64,000 nt of DNA. Origin: Cognatilysobacter bugurensis. GTDB taxonomy: Bacteria; Pseudomonadota; Gammaproteobacteria; Xanthomonadales; Xanthomonadaceae. The notes under the pieces are model-generated. The model made no database searches. It was not told the origin of the DNA and saw nothing but the letters and a program-made list of their open reading frames with translations. Positions 17,464 to 29,810 of this stretch are shown piece by piece. The stretch lies in NCBI RefSeq assembly GCF_014652095.1, contig NZ_BMYD01000001.1, positions 473,466 to 537,465 of the forward strand. The letters are read 5' to 3'. The number at the start of each line of letters is the position of its first letter. Within the stretch, counting starts at the first letter, position 1. Both the position numbers and the translations under genes were made by a program.

Positions 17464-17487
17464 AAAGGGCGCCTTTCGGCGCCCTTT
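17464..17487. terminator. Bidirectional terminator hairpin
   Basis: A perfect 10-bp stem (AAAGGGCGCC with GGCGCCCTTT) closes a 4-nt loop between the convergent thioredoxin and rluB genes. A-rich and T-rich edges allow termination from both sides. Confidence 0.75.
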
Positions 17488-17508
17488 GCTCGGTGCGCTC
17501 ACCTGTAC

Positions 17509-19104
17509 TCAGGCGCCGCCGCGCGGACCGCGCCCGCCGCCAGGGCGACCGCCACCGCGAGGGCCGCCCGGTCGCGGGCCGCCGCCGCCCGGCTTGCCAC
17601 CTGCAGGCTTGCCACCGCCGGGCTTCCCACCCGCGGGCCGTCCGGCAGGACGCGCGCCGCGAGGCTTGTCGCCGTACGGATTGAAACCGGGGTTCGCGTG
17701 GTCTGACGGAAAGCTCGGCGCGCCGCCGGGCTGGCCGTACGGTTTGCGCGGACCGCCGCCACCGCCGCCGCCCGGGCCGCGGCGTTCGCCGCCCGGTCCG
17801 CCGCGACGCTCGCCACCAAAGCCGCCGGGGCCGCCCGGACCGCCGCCCTCACGACGCGGTCCACGGTTCTGCGCACCGGCGGGCTTGGCGCCGTAGGGTT
17901 TGCGTGCGCGTGCGCCGTCTGGATTGCGATGACCGGTCGGACCGGTGTCGACGCCGTCCGGCACGTACCAGGTGCGGAACGCGGCGGGGTTGCCTTCCGG
18001 CAAGGCGCGCGGGTTCTTGTCGGCGCGTTGCTTGAACGGGCGCTGCGATTGCTTCGCCGCCATTTCGCCGGTCACCGTCAGGCCGCCCGGCTTGCGCGGA
18101 CCGCCGCGACCGCGACCGCGGTCCTCGCGCACATTGTCGAAGCGGCGCAACTCGCGGCCTTCGTCGGCCGTGTTGTGGCCGCTCACGTAGCCCTGGCTGC
18201 GGGCGCGGCCGCTGAGGTCGATCGTCGCCTTCGTCGCCTTCCGCTGACCAATCACCGGCTGCAGCGTGAGCGCTGAAGGGGCGCCGTCCTCGAGGCCCAA
18301 CTCACCGCGCAGCGCTTCCACGCGGTCGGTCGGCAGTTCCTGCGACTGGCCGCGCAGCAGTTCGCGCGGCAGGTCGACGCTGCCATAGCGAATGCGCTTG
18401 AGGCGGCTGACCTGGCAGCCCTGCGATTCCCACAGCCGGCGCACTTCGCGGTTGCGGCCTTCCTTCACCACGACGCGGAACCAGTCGTGCGAATCCGAAC
18501 GGCCGATGCGCTCGATGTCATCGAACTTCGCCGGGCCGTCGTCGAGCGACACCCCGCGTCGCAGCCGGTCGACGATCGCGTCGGACACGTTGTCTTCGCC
18601 TTCGGGCGCACGCACGCGGCAGACGTACTCGCGTTCCACCTCGCGCGACGGGTGCATCAGCGCGTTCGCGAGCTCACCGTCGGTGCTGAGCAGCAGCAGG
18701 CCCGTGGTGTTGATATCGAGCCGCCCGATCGCGATCCAGCGCGCGCCCTTGAGCGCGGGCAGCGCCTCGAACACGGTCGGACGCCCTTCGGGGTCTTCGC
18801 GCGTGGTCACTTCGCCCTCGGGCTTGTTGTACATCAGCACGCGCGGCGCGTCGGTCAGTGCGCTCGCGACGAACTGGCGCCCGTCGAGATCGACGCGATC
18901 GCCGCTCTTGACGCTCACGCCGACCTGCGCGACCTCTCCGTTGACCTTGACGAGGCCGTCGGCGATGCGCTGCTCGAGCGCGCGGCGCGAACCGAGACCG
19001 GCCTGGGCGAGCACCTTGTGCAGGCGTTCCTCGAGGCGCGGAGCCTGGTTCGCAGTCGGATCGATGCGTTTGAGGGTGAGCTTGCGGCTCTTTTCTTCAG
19101 TCAT
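17509..19104 (-). CDS. rluB: 23S rRNA pseudouridine synthase RluB with long Gly/Pro/Arg-rich tail
   Basis: Residues 22-75 form an S4 RNA-binding domain (RLHKVLAQAGLGSRR). The RsuA/RluB catalytic core follows with Asp130 in IGRLDINTTGLLLLSTDG. RluB makes pseudouridine 2605 in E. coli 23S rRNA. From about residue 320 the protein becomes low-complexity, with many GGPGG, GGERRGGPGGERR and GGKPGGGKPAGGKPGG repeats, ending at 531 residues against about 290 in E. coli. Such RGG-like tails bind RNA in other proteins. The start overlaps the scpB stop by 8 bp, the conserved scpA-scpB-rluB order. Confidence 0.93.
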   Translation of the reverse strand: MTEEKSRKLTLKRIDPTANQAPRLEERLHKVLAQAGLGSRRALEQRIADGLVKVNGEVAQVGVSVKSGDRVDLDGRQFVASALTDAPRVLMYNKPEGEVTTREDPEGRPTVFEALPALKGARWIAIGRLDINTTGLLLLSTDGELANALMHPSREVEREYVCRVRAPEGEDNVSDAIVDRLRRGVSLDDGPAKFDDIERIGRSDSHDWFRVVVKEGRNREVRRLWESQGCQVSRLKRIRYGSVDLPRELLRGQSQELPTDRVEALRGELGLEDGAPSALTLQPVIGQRKATKATIDLSGRARSQGYVSGHNTADEGRELRRFDNVREDRGRGRGGPRKPGGLTVTGEMAAKQSQRPFKQRADKNPRALPEGNPAAFRTWYVPDGVDTGPTGHRNPDGARARKPYGAKPAGAQNRGPRREGGGPGGPGGFGGERRGGPGGERRGPGGGGGGGPRKPYGQPGGAPSFPSDHANPGFNPYGDKPRGARPAGRPAGGKPGGGKPAGGKPGGGGPRPGGPRGGGRPGGGRGPRGGA

Positions 19105-20005
19105 GTTTATCAGACTCCGGCGCGCCGGTTTCGGCGGCCTGTGACTCGGGAACGGTCGTCGTCTCGACGGCGTTGTCTACGTGATCGTTCTCGTCCGCCG
19201 CGCGCTCGCCCGGCGCGGCATCGGGGGTTTCGGTGTTCGAAGGTGCTTCGTCCGCGTTTCCACGGGGGGCTTGCTGGGACGTCGGTGAATCGATGTTCGT
19301 GTCGGCAGAAGCCGCGTCCGTGTCGTCGATGCGCGCATCGTCGTTGGCCGCGGCGTCGGAGGCTGCGCCTGCGCCTGCGCCCGCGTCTGCGGACGCAGCG
19401 GAGTCGCGCGCGATGCCGCTGGTAGCGATCGGTGCGCCTTCGAACGGCAGCTGCGGTTCGAGATCGCCCAGGTCGCGCAACTCCGACAGCGGCGGGAGTT
19501 CGTCGAGCCGCTTGAGGCCGAAGTAGTCGAGGAAGACCTTGGTCGTGCCGAACAGCGCGGGCTTGCCGGGGACGTCGCGGTGCCCGACCACGCGGATCCA
19601 CTCGCGTTCCTCGAGCGCCTTGATGATGTTGCTGCTCACCGCGACGCCGCGCACCTGCTCGATCTCGCCGCGCGTGATCGGCTGGCGGTACGCGATGAGC
19701 GCGAGGGTTTCGAGCGTGGCGCGCGTGTACCGCGTCTGCCGCTCGGTCCACAGCCGCGCGACCCAGGCGTGGACGTCGGCCTTGACTTGAAAGCGGAAGC
19801 CCGAGGCGACCTCCACCAACTCGACACCCCGGTCGGCGCAGTCCTCGCGCAGCGCTTCGAGCGCATGTTCGACACTGCCGTTGGGCGGCGGCTCGTCCTC
19901 GGGAAACAGCGCCTGGAGCTGCGCCAGTGTAAGGGGCTCGTTCGAAGCGAGCAGCGCGGCTTCGACAATGCGCCTGATCAGGCCGGCGTCCAATGGATCA
20001 GACAT
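19097..20005 (-). CDS. scpB: Segregation and condensation protein ScpB
   Basis: The 302-residue product contains two winged-helix domains (about residues 8-175), with the family motif TLALIAYRQPITRGEIEQVRGV and later ALFGTTKVFLDYFGL. ScpB dimers bind ScpA in the SMC-ScpAB condensin. The C-terminal ~110 residues are a disordered, Ala/Asp/Glu-rich extension absent from shorter homologues. It sits 71 bp after scpA and overlaps rluB. Confidence 0.93.
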   Translation of the reverse strand: MSDPLDAGLIRRIVEAALLASNEPLTLAQLQALFPEDEPPPNGSVEHALEALREDCADRGVELVEVASGFRFQVKADVHAWVARLWTERQTRYTRATLETLALIAYRQPITRGEIEQVRGVAVSSNIIKALEEREWIRVVGHRDVPGKPALFGTTKVFLDYFGLKRLDELPPLSELRDLGDLEPQLPFEGAPIATSGIARDSAASADAGAGAGAASDAAANDDARIDDTDAASADTNIDSPTSQQAPRGNADEAPSNTETPDAAPGERAADENDHVDNAVETTTVPESQAAETGAPESDKHD

Positions 20006-20076
20006 CCAGAAGGTCCAAGGCTGGGCCCCGCGCGCAGCGTGGGCGTGAGTGGCCTGCGTGAGCCGGCATCAGCGCG

Positions 20077-20991
20077 TCATGCGGCGTCATTGGCCGGCTC
20101 CGCGTCGAATTCGCTCGACAGCTCGATCTCGCCTGCGTCCTGCATCGTCGCGAGGGACTTAACGTAGATCGGTGCGAGCGGATCGTCTTGCACGATTTCG
20201 ATGAGCTGCTCCTTGGCCAGCGTGAGCAGCCCAAGGAACGTGACGACAACGCCGAGCCTGCCTTCTTCCGCCGTGAACAGCGTTTCGAAGCGGTGGAACG
20301 CGCCGTCGCGCATGCGCTCGAGCAGTTCGCCCATGCGCTGGCGAACGCTCAGCGCGTCGCGCCGGATCGCGTGCTGCGTGAAAAGTTCGGCACGCTTGAG
20401 CACGTCACGCAGCGCCAGGAGCATTTCGGTGAGCTCGACCGGGGGCGGCAGGCGGACTGCAGCGCGGTCGGGCACGTGGGCCGCGGCGATGGCCGTGTCG
20501 CGGTCCTGCCGCGGCAGTGAGTCGATGTCTTCGGCGGCTTTCTTGAAGCGCTCGTATTCCTGCAGCCTGCGGACGAGCTCCGCCCGCGGATCGTCTTCTT
20601 CGCTTTCCTCGCTCGCGGCGCGCGGCAGGAGCATGCGCGATTTGATCTCGGCGAGCATGGCAGCCATCACGAGGTAGTCGGCCGCCAGTTCAAACCGCAT
20701 CTCGTGCATCGCCTGGATGTAATCGACGTACTGGCGCGTGATGTCGGCAACGGGAATGTCCAGGATGTCGAGGTTCTGTCGACGGATGAGGTAGAGCAGC
20801 AGGTCGAGCGGACCTTCGAACGCCTCGAGGATGACTTCGAGCGCATCCGGCGGGATGTACAGGTCCTGCGGGATCTGCAGAACCGGTTGGCCATGCACCA
20901 TCGCCAGCGGCATCTCGTGCTGCTGCGGGTGCGCGGACCCGTTGGACGGGCCTGTGGGCTCGGACGCCTGCGGCGCCAGATCGTCGGTCAT
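20077..20991 (-). CDS. scpA: Segregation and condensation protein ScpA (kleisin)
   Basis: The 304-residue kleisin shows FEGPLDLLLYLIRRQNLDILDIPV, split here as FEGPLDLLLYLIRRQ and NLDILDIPVADITRQY, then YLVMAAMLAEIKSRMLLP, and a C-terminal winged-helix part (VTFLGLLTLAKEQLIEI). ScpA bridges the SMC heads. The ATG at 20991 was chosen; the frame continues upstream for about 98 codons, but that part is Arg/Pro-rich and looks non-coding. Together with scpB and the smc gene at 22935 the window encodes the full condensin. Confidence 0.94.
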   Translation of the reverse strand: MTDDLAPQASEPTGPSNGSAHPQQHEMPLAMVHGQPVLQIPQDLYIPPDALEVILEAFEGPLDLLLYLIRRQNLDILDIPVADITRQYVDYIQAMHEMRFELAADYLVMAAMLAEIKSRMLLPRAASEESEEDDPRAELVRRLQEYERFKKAAEDIDSLPRQDRDTAIAAAHVPDRAAVRLPPPVELTEMLLALRDVLKRAELFTQHAIRRDALSVRQRMGELLERMRDGAFHRFETLFTAEEGRLGVVVTFLGLLTLAKEQLIEIVQDDPLAPIYVKSLATMQDAGEIELSSEFDAEPANDAA

Positions 20992-21339
20992 TCGGAGGCG
21001 ACCCCTCCGGGCCGTCGAATCAAAACCATGCGGGTGCGACCGCCAGGGGCGGCCGTCGCCGTCGAAGACGGCGGGGTGCTGCGGACTGCAAGATCGCTGC
21101 TCGAGCCCGGACGGGTGCGTCGCGCGGCGACGGGCCGGGCGGAGCGGGTCTGGGGCGGGCCGTGGGTGCAGCGAGCCGGGTGGGCGGACGGGACCGCGGC
21201 GGACGGTGCCTGCGGTGGGCCGTTGCTGCCGGCCGGGATACGCCCCTAGGGTACGGCCATGTCGCAAGGCTTGTCCAGCGGGCATGCGGCGGGTCGTCGA
21301 CGCCTACAATCGCGGCCCCCGCGATGGAGTGATCAAACC
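20992..21339. other. Divergent intergenic region between scpA and yciI
   Basis: This G+C-rich stretch should carry promoters for both directions. The only promoter-like element I see is TACAAT at 21305-21310, about 30 bp before the yciI start, without a good -35 box. No convincing gene is present. Confidence 0.35.
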
Positions 21340-21639
21340 ATGTGGTACGTGATCGAAGGCTACGACGGCGACGGCGTGCTCGCGCGCCGGCTCGAAGCGC
21401 GGGCGGATCATCTCGCGCGCCTTGTCGCGCTGCGCGATGCAGGCCGGCTGCTCGTGGCGGGCCCGTGCCCCGCGATCGACGCCGAGGACCCGGGCCCGGC
21501 CGGTTTCAGTGGCAGTGTCGTGATCGCCGAGTTCGAGTCACTCGCCGACGCACGCACGTGGGCAGACGCTGACCCTTACCTCGCCGCCGGGGTGTACACG
21601 CGCGTCGAGGTCCGTCCGTTCCGCAGGGTGCTGCCGTGA
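21340..21639 (+). CDS. YciI family protein
   Basis: The 99-residue product starts [10 protein letters not shown] and contains the family pattern [22 protein letters not shown] followed by [23 protein letters not shown]. The conserved Asp-His pair (ADHL) is the putative active site of this dimeric alpha/beta-fold family; E. coli YciI has no firmly established reaction. The stop overlaps the BolA start (ATGA-type). Confidence 0.88.
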   Translation: MWYVIEGYDGDGVLARRLEARADHLARLVALRDAGRLLVAGPCPAIDAEDPGPAGFSGSVVIAEFESLADARTWADADPYLAAGVYTRVEVRPFRRVLP

Positions 21640-21926
21640 CCGGCCCGCTGCCGCGCGAGCAGCGCGTGGACGCGATCCGCGCGGCACTGGAGGCCACGTT
21701 GTCGCCCAGCGCGCTGGAGATCGAGGACGAGAGCCATCGCCACGCGGGGCACGCCGGTGCTCGCGACGGACGAGGGCACTACCGGGTCGACATCGTCAGC
21801 GACGCGTTCGCGGGTATGGCGCCGCTTGCGCGCCATCGCGCGGTCTACGCGGCGGTCGGAGACCTGATGGCGACCGACATCCATGCGCTGGCCATCCGTG
21901 CGCGCACGCCCGGCGAAGCCGGCTGA
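21636..21926 (+). CDS. BolA family protein
   Basis: The 96-residue product has the BolA/IbaG fold signature: [13 protein letters not shown] with the invariant His-rich loop, [15 protein letters not shown], and [15 protein letters not shown] with the family's RH motif. BolA proteins bind monothiol glutaredoxins and 2Fe-2S clusters; this one lacks the DNA-binding evidence to be called a regulator. It is translationally coupled to yciI, an association seen widely in proteobacteria. Confidence 0.9.
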   Translation: MTGPLPREQRVDAIRAALEATLSPSALEIEDESHRHAGHAGARDGRGHYRVDIVSDAFAGMAPLARHRAVYAAVGDLMATDIHALAIRARTPGEAG

Positions 21927-21935
21927 GCGAGGGCT

Positions 21936-22688
21936 TCAGACGCACCAGTGAACCTGAAGCGGCCCGGGCCCATCGAGCGCCGCCAGTACAGGCCAGGACG
22001 CGCGGTCGCCGCTGGCGATCGCGTATTCGAACGCTTCTCGCTGGTCGCGGCCGCGGAGCAGCAGCAAGCGCGAGCGCGCGCGGGCCAGGCCCGAGGGTGT
22101 GATCGAAATGCGGCGGAGCCAGTCGCGCGCGGCCGGGCTCCCGGTTGCATCGACGGCCGCGTAGGCCTCGGGCGTGGCGAACACGCGCTGGAGATCGGCC
22201 ATGAGCGGGAAAAGCGAGGCGAGGTGTCCATCCGTGCCCATCCCCAGCACGGCCGCGCTGGCCGCCTGCCGCCCATGGGCATTCGCGACGGACACCGACT
22301 CCTCGATTGAGCGTCCGACCGACGTGAGCGATTCGAAGCGAGCGCCAATGGCATGACCGCGGCGCAGGCGTTCGTTGATCCGGAACGCGTGGCTGTCGGG
22401 ATCGTCCGGACGGAGCCAGCGCTCGTCGGTCTGAGCGAGGTCGATGCGCGACCACTCGAGCGGGGCTTTCGACAGCGCTCGATACACCGGCGCCGCAACG
22501 TCGTCCGCGGTCAGAACCAACCGCGCCCGCGAATGCGCGCTCAGGTCGCGGCGCAGCTCGGCCGCGACGGCGACCGCGACCGCCCAGGTCCAGACGTCGG
22601 CGTTCCGATGCAGATGCAGCACGTAGCGGCCGGCTTTCGGCTCCGGCAGCACCTGTTCGATTGCGGGGCGATCGTCGTCGAGCGTCAT
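21936..22688 (-). CDS. pgl: 6-phosphogluconolactonase
   Basis: The 250-residue NagB/RpiA-fold enzyme carries the family segments IDLAQTDERWLRPDDPDSHAF and LGMGTDGHLASLFP (the catalytic histidine lies in the latter). It hydrolyses 6-phosphogluconolactone in the oxidative pentose phosphate and Entner-Doudoroff pathways. No other pathway gene is adjacent. It converges with bolA, 9 bp from its stop, and diverges from smc. Confidence 0.88.
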   Translation of the reverse strand: MTLDDDRPAIEQVLPEPKAGRYVLHLHRNADVWTWAVAVAVAAELRRDLSAHSRARLVLTADDVAAPVYRALSKAPLEWSRIDLAQTDERWLRPDDPDSHAFRINERLRRGHAIGARFESLTSVGRSIEESVSVANAHGRQAASAAVLGMGTDGHLASLFPLMADLQRVFATPEAYAAVDATGSPAARDWLRRISITPSGLARARSRLLLLRGRDQREAFEYAIASGDRASWPVLAALDGPGPLQVHWCV

Positions 22689-22934
22689 GCCTGGAAGTTA
22701 TGCAACTGTCGCGCCAGCTTTCGGGTGCCGGGCGCGCGGGACGGGCGAGGATAACGTCGAGGGCGCTGATCGCGTGCTCACGCGCAGCGTTGCGGCCCGG
22801 CGCGCGCCCGGGGCCCGACGATCGACGGTCGCTATACTCCTGCGCTGTTTTGCCGGGCTGTCGCCCGGCCCGCCGCCGGGCCCCGCACCGGCACCACGCG
22901 CGGCATCCGCCGCGCCCAGGGGCTTTTCCGCCGC

Positions 22935-25900
22935 ATGCGTCTTTCCACGATCAAGCTCTCGGGCTTCAAGTCCTTCGTCGACCCGACCACGCTGCACCTG
23001 CCGACGAACATGACCGGCGTCGTCGGTCCGAACGGCTGCGGCAAGTCGAACATCATCGATGCGGTGCGCTGGGTCATGGGCGAGAGTTCGGCAAGTCGGC
23101 TGCGCGGCGATTCGCTGACCGACGTGATCTTCGCGGGCTCCTCGGCGCGCAAGCCCGTGTCGCAGGCGATGGTCGAGCTGATCTTCGACAACGCAGACCG
23201 CACGATCACCGGCGAATACGCGGCGTTCAACGAGATCTCGGTCAAGCGCACGGTCAGCCGCGATGGCACGAGCCAGTACTACCTCAATGGCGCGAAGTGC
23301 CGCCGCCGCGACATCACCGACCTCTTCCTCGGCACCGGCCTAGGACCGCGCAGCTACTCGATCATCGAGCAGGGGATGATCAGCCAGATCATCGAGGCCC
23401 GGCCGGAAGACCTGCGCGTGTACCTCGAGGAGGCGGCGGGCATCTCCAAATACAAGGAGCGGCGCCGCGAGACCGAGAACCGCATCAAGCACACGCGCGA
23501 AAATCTTGCGCGCTTGACGGACCTGCGCGACGAAGTCGGCAAGCAGCTCGAGCATCTGAAGCGGCAGGCGCGCCAGGCAGAGCAGTACCAGACAATCCAG
23601 GCCGATCGCCGCATCAAGGACGCGGAGTGGAAGGCGCTCGAGCACCGAGACCTGGACCAGAAGCTGCGCGTGCACCGTGAGAAGCTCGATCAGCAGGAGA
23701 CGCGCCTGCAGCAGCTCATCGCGGAGCAGCGCGAGGCCGAGCGCGAGCTCGAAACGGGCCGTGTGCGCCGTGAGGAAGCCGCCGAGGGGCTCAGTCGCGC
23801 CCAGGCGGAGAGTTACGAAGTCAGCGGCGCGCTGGCGCGCATCGAGCAGCAGATCCAGCACCAGCGCGAGATGTCGACGCGCCTGCAACGCGCACGCGAC
23901 GAGGCGCAAAGCCAGCTGGCCGAGATCGCGATGCACATCGGCAGCGACCAGGCGCGGCTTGACGCGCTGCTTGCATCGGTCGAGGACGCCGAGCCCCAGC
24001 TCGAGACGATGCGCGAGGAGGACATCGCGCGCCAGGATGCGTTGCGCGACACCGAAGCGCGCCTCGTCGACTGGCAGCAGCGCTGGGACGCGCACAGCCG
24101 CGCACAGGCCGAGGCGGCGCGTGCGGCCGACGTCGAACGCGCGCGCATCGAAGGCCTCGATCGCCAGGTCCTCGACGCCGATCGTCGGCGTGATGCGTTG
24201 GCCGCGGAGCGCACCGGTCTCGACCTGACGGCGCTCGCCGAGGCATTCGAGGAGTTGCAGGACCGCCACGAAACGCAGCGGCTGTCGCTCGACACGCTCA
24301 ACGAGACGCTGGACGCGCGCAAGACGGCGCTGTCGGAGCTGCAGGAGCAGCAGCGCGGGATGCAGGCCGAGCTTGCTGACGTGCGCAAGCAGGCTCAGGG
24401 CGCGCGGGGCCGACTGTCGTCGCTGGAAACGCTGCAGCAGGCCGCGCTCGGTCAGGAGCAGGGCGCCGCGCTCAATTGGCTGCGCAGCCGCGGCCTGGAT
24501 TCGGCCACGCGCGTCGGCGAAGCGCTGACCGTTGAGCCCGGCTGGGAAAATACGGTCGAAAGCGCGCTTGGCCAGCTGATCGAAGGCGTGCTTGTCGGAT
24601 CGCCAGAGAGCCTCGTCGAGGCCATCGGCGAACTGGGCGACGGCCGTCTGGCGCTGGTCTCGCCGGAACAGGATTCTGACGAGTACCCGTCGACGTCGCT
24701 CGCCGCGCGCGTCCAGGGCCCGCGTGCGATCCGCCAGTTGCTGGCGCGGCTGCACGTGGCCGAGGACCTTGTCGAAGCGCGCGCGCTCCAGACGCGTCTC
24801 GGTGCCGGGGAGTCCGTCATCACCCGCTCGGGCGAGCGGCTCGGCGACGGCTGGGTTCGCGTGCTGCGCTCGGGCGCGGCGAAACAGGGCGCCCTGCTGC
24901 GCGAACGCGAGATCCAGACGCTGCGGGCGGACATCGAGACGCTGCAGTCGCGCGAGCGTGAGCTCGATTCGGGGCTCACGCAGATGCGCGAACGCCTGCT
25001 CGCGGCCGAGCAGCAGCGTGAGGAAGCGCAGCGCGCGTTGTACTCGGCCCACCGCAGCGTGTCCGAACTCGCGGGCCAGTTGCAGAGCCAGCAGGGGCGT
25101 CTCGACTCGGCGCGCGGCCGCATCGAGCGCATCGATGCGGAGCTTGCGCAACTGGCGTCGTCGCTCGAAGCGGGGCGCGAGCAGTCGCGAGAGGCGCGCA
25201 TGCGTCAGGAGGAGGCCGTCATCCGCATGGGCGACCTCGAAGACGCCCGCCACGAACTCGAGGCCGAGCGCCGCTCGTTGCACGAGGCGCGCGACGCGGC
25301 GCGCAACGCCGCCCGCGAAACTCGCGATGCCGTGCATGCACTGGCGTTGTCGCTCGAAAGCCAGCGCACGCAGATTGCCGGCCTTTCTCAGGCGCTCGAA
25401 CGCATGGGCGGGCAGCGCGGCCAGCTGGACTCGCGCCTCGAGGAGCTCACGTTGCAGCTCGAGCAGGGCGACGAGCCGGTCGTCACCCTCGAGGACCAGC
25501 GACAGGTCGCGCTGGAGCAGCGCGTGCTCGCCGAGCAGAAGCTCACCGCCGCACGCATCGCGCTTGACGGCATCGATCATGATCTGCGCCGTTTCGAGCA
25601 GGTGCGCCAGCAGCGCGACGAGCAGGCGCTGCAGCAGCGCGAGGCGATCGGTCAGCGCCGCCTCGAGCAGCAGGCGCTCGTGCTGAAGGCGGAGACGCTA
25701 GCTGCGGCCGTCGTCGAAGCCGGCTTCGTGCTCGAGGACGTCGTCAACACGCTCACGGACGACATGGACGCAAAGCTGTGGGAGCGGGCCGTGGTCGAGC
25801 TGGACGCGAAGCTGCGACGCCTCGAGCCCGTCAACCTCGCCGCGATCGCCGAGCATGCCGAGGCGGCTCAGCGGAAGGAGTATCTCGACGCGCAGGACGC

Positions 25901-26438
25901 CGACCTCACCTCGGCGCTTGAAACGCTCGAGGACGCGATCCGCAAGATCGATCGTGAAACGCGCGGGCGCTTCAAGGACACGTTCGACCGCGTCAATTCA
26001 GGCGTGCAGCAGCTCTATCCGCGGCTGTTCGGCGGCGGTCACGCGTACCTCGAACTCACCGGCGACGATTTGCTCGACACCGGCGTGGCGATCATGGCCC
26101 GCCCGCCCGGCAAGCGCGTGTCGAACATCTCGCTGCTTTCGGGCGGCGAAAAGGCGATGACCGCGGTGGCGCTCGTGTTTGCGATCTTCCAGCTCAATCC
26201 CGCGCCCTTCTGCCTGCTCGATGAGGTGGACGCGCCCCTGGACGAGGCGAACGTAGGCCGTCTCGCCGCGATGGTCAGCGAGATGAGCGAGCAGGTGCAG
26301 TTCCTCTTCGTCACGCACAACAAGGCCACAATGGAGGTGGCGCAGCAGCTGTCGGGCGTGACAATGCGCGAGCCGGGTGTGAGCCGCCTCGTGTCGGTCG
26401 ACCTCGCCGAGGCCACGCGCCTGGCCGGTATGGCCTGA
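22935..26438 (+). CDS. smc: Chromosome partition protein Smc
   Basis: The 1167-residue product has the N-terminal ATPase half with Walker A VVGPNGCGKSNIIDA, two long coiled-coil stretches (about 170-480 and 665-990), a hinge domain between them (around GWENTVESALGQLIEGVLVG), and the C-terminal half with signature LSGGEKAMTAVALVFAI and Walker B FCLLDEVDAPLDEANV. With ScpA and ScpB it compacts and segregates chromosomes. Length is standard. A TATACT box at 22833-22838 may be its -10 element. The zipA gene follows after 147 bp, an order conserved in related bacteria. Confidence 0.97.
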   Translation: MRLSTIKLSGFKSFVDPTTLHLPTNMTGVVGPNGCGKSNIIDAVRWVMGESSASRLRGDSLTDVIFAGSSARKPVSQAMVELIFDNADRTITGEYAAFNEISVKRTVSRDGTSQYYLNGAKCRRRDITDLFLGTGLGPRSYSIIEQGMISQIIEARPEDLRVYLEEAAGISKYKERRRETENRIKHTRENLARLTDLRDEVGKQLEHLKRQARQAEQYQTIQADRRIKDAEWKALEHRDLDQKLRVHREKLDQQETRLQQLIAEQREAERELETGRVRREEAAEGLSRAQAESYEVSGALARIEQQIQHQREMSTRLQRARDEAQSQLAEIAMHIGSDQARLDALLASVEDAEPQLETMREEDIARQDALRDTEARLVDWQQRWDAHSRAQAEAARAADVERARIEGLDRQVLDADRRRDALAAERTGLDLTALAEAFEELQDRHETQRLSLDTLNETLDARKTALSELQEQQRGMQAELADVRKQAQGARGRLSSLETLQQAALGQEQGAALNWLRSRGLDSATRVGEALTVEPGWENTVESALGQLIEGVLVGSPESLVEAIGELGDGRLALVSPEQDSDEYPSTSLAARVQGPRAIRQLLARLHVAEDLVEARALQTRLGAGESVITRSGERLGDGWVRVLRSGAAKQGALLREREIQTLRADIETLQSRERELDSGLTQMRERLLAAEQQREEAQRALYSAHRSVSELAGQLQSQQGRLDSARGRIERIDAELAQLASSLEAGREQSREARMRQEEAVIRMGDLEDARHELEAERRSLHEARDAARNAARETRDAVHALALSLESQRTQIAGLSQALERMGGQRGQLDSRLEELTLQLEQGDEPVVTLEDQRQVALEQRVLAEQKLTAARIALDGIDHDLRRFEQVRQQRDEQALQQREAIGQRRLEQQALVLKAETLAAAVVEAGFVLEDVVNTLTDDMDAKLWERAVVELDAKLRRLEPVNLAAIAEHAEAAQRKEYLDAQDADLTSALETLEDAIRKIDRETRGRFKDTFDRVNSGVQQLYPRLFGGGHAYLELTGDDLLDTGVAIMARPPGKRVSNISLLSGGEKAMTAVALVFAIFQLNPAPFCLLDEVDAPLDEANVGRLAAMVSEMSEQVQFLFVTHNKATMEVAQQLSGVTMREPGVSRLVSVDLAEATRLAGMA

Positions 26439-26585
26439 AATCTGCGAATAACCAGCGGCACTGCGCGGCTCGGCTGGACCGTGCCGTGCAGCTGAGCTAA
26501 ATAGCCTGATCCCCTATCGCCTGTTTCTCGAAGCTGGATCCGCGTGCGCACCGGCGCCGCGCGATCCGCGACCCCGGAGTACGAA

Positions 26586-29740
<3,155 letters not shown>

Positions 29741-29810
29741 TCGAAGGCGGGCCATGCATTGCGCGAAGCCGGTGCGCGGCGCTTGGCAGTCGCCGCTTCC
29801 GCCGCACGCG

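Noticed and set aside
17520..17860. Repetitive GC-rich stretch considered as a repeat array
   Set aside because: It is in frame as the Gly-rich RluB tail, without regular repeat and spacer structure, so it is not a CRISPR or mobile repeat.
20992..21285. In-frame 98-codon N-terminal extension of scpA
   Set aside because: Arg/Pro-rich composition unlike the kleisin; the ATG at 20991 gives the expected N-terminus.
23340..25580. 746-codon open frame antisense to smc
   Set aside because: It lies wholly opposite a well-conserved gene; long antisense frames are normal at this G+C and the product matches nothing I know.
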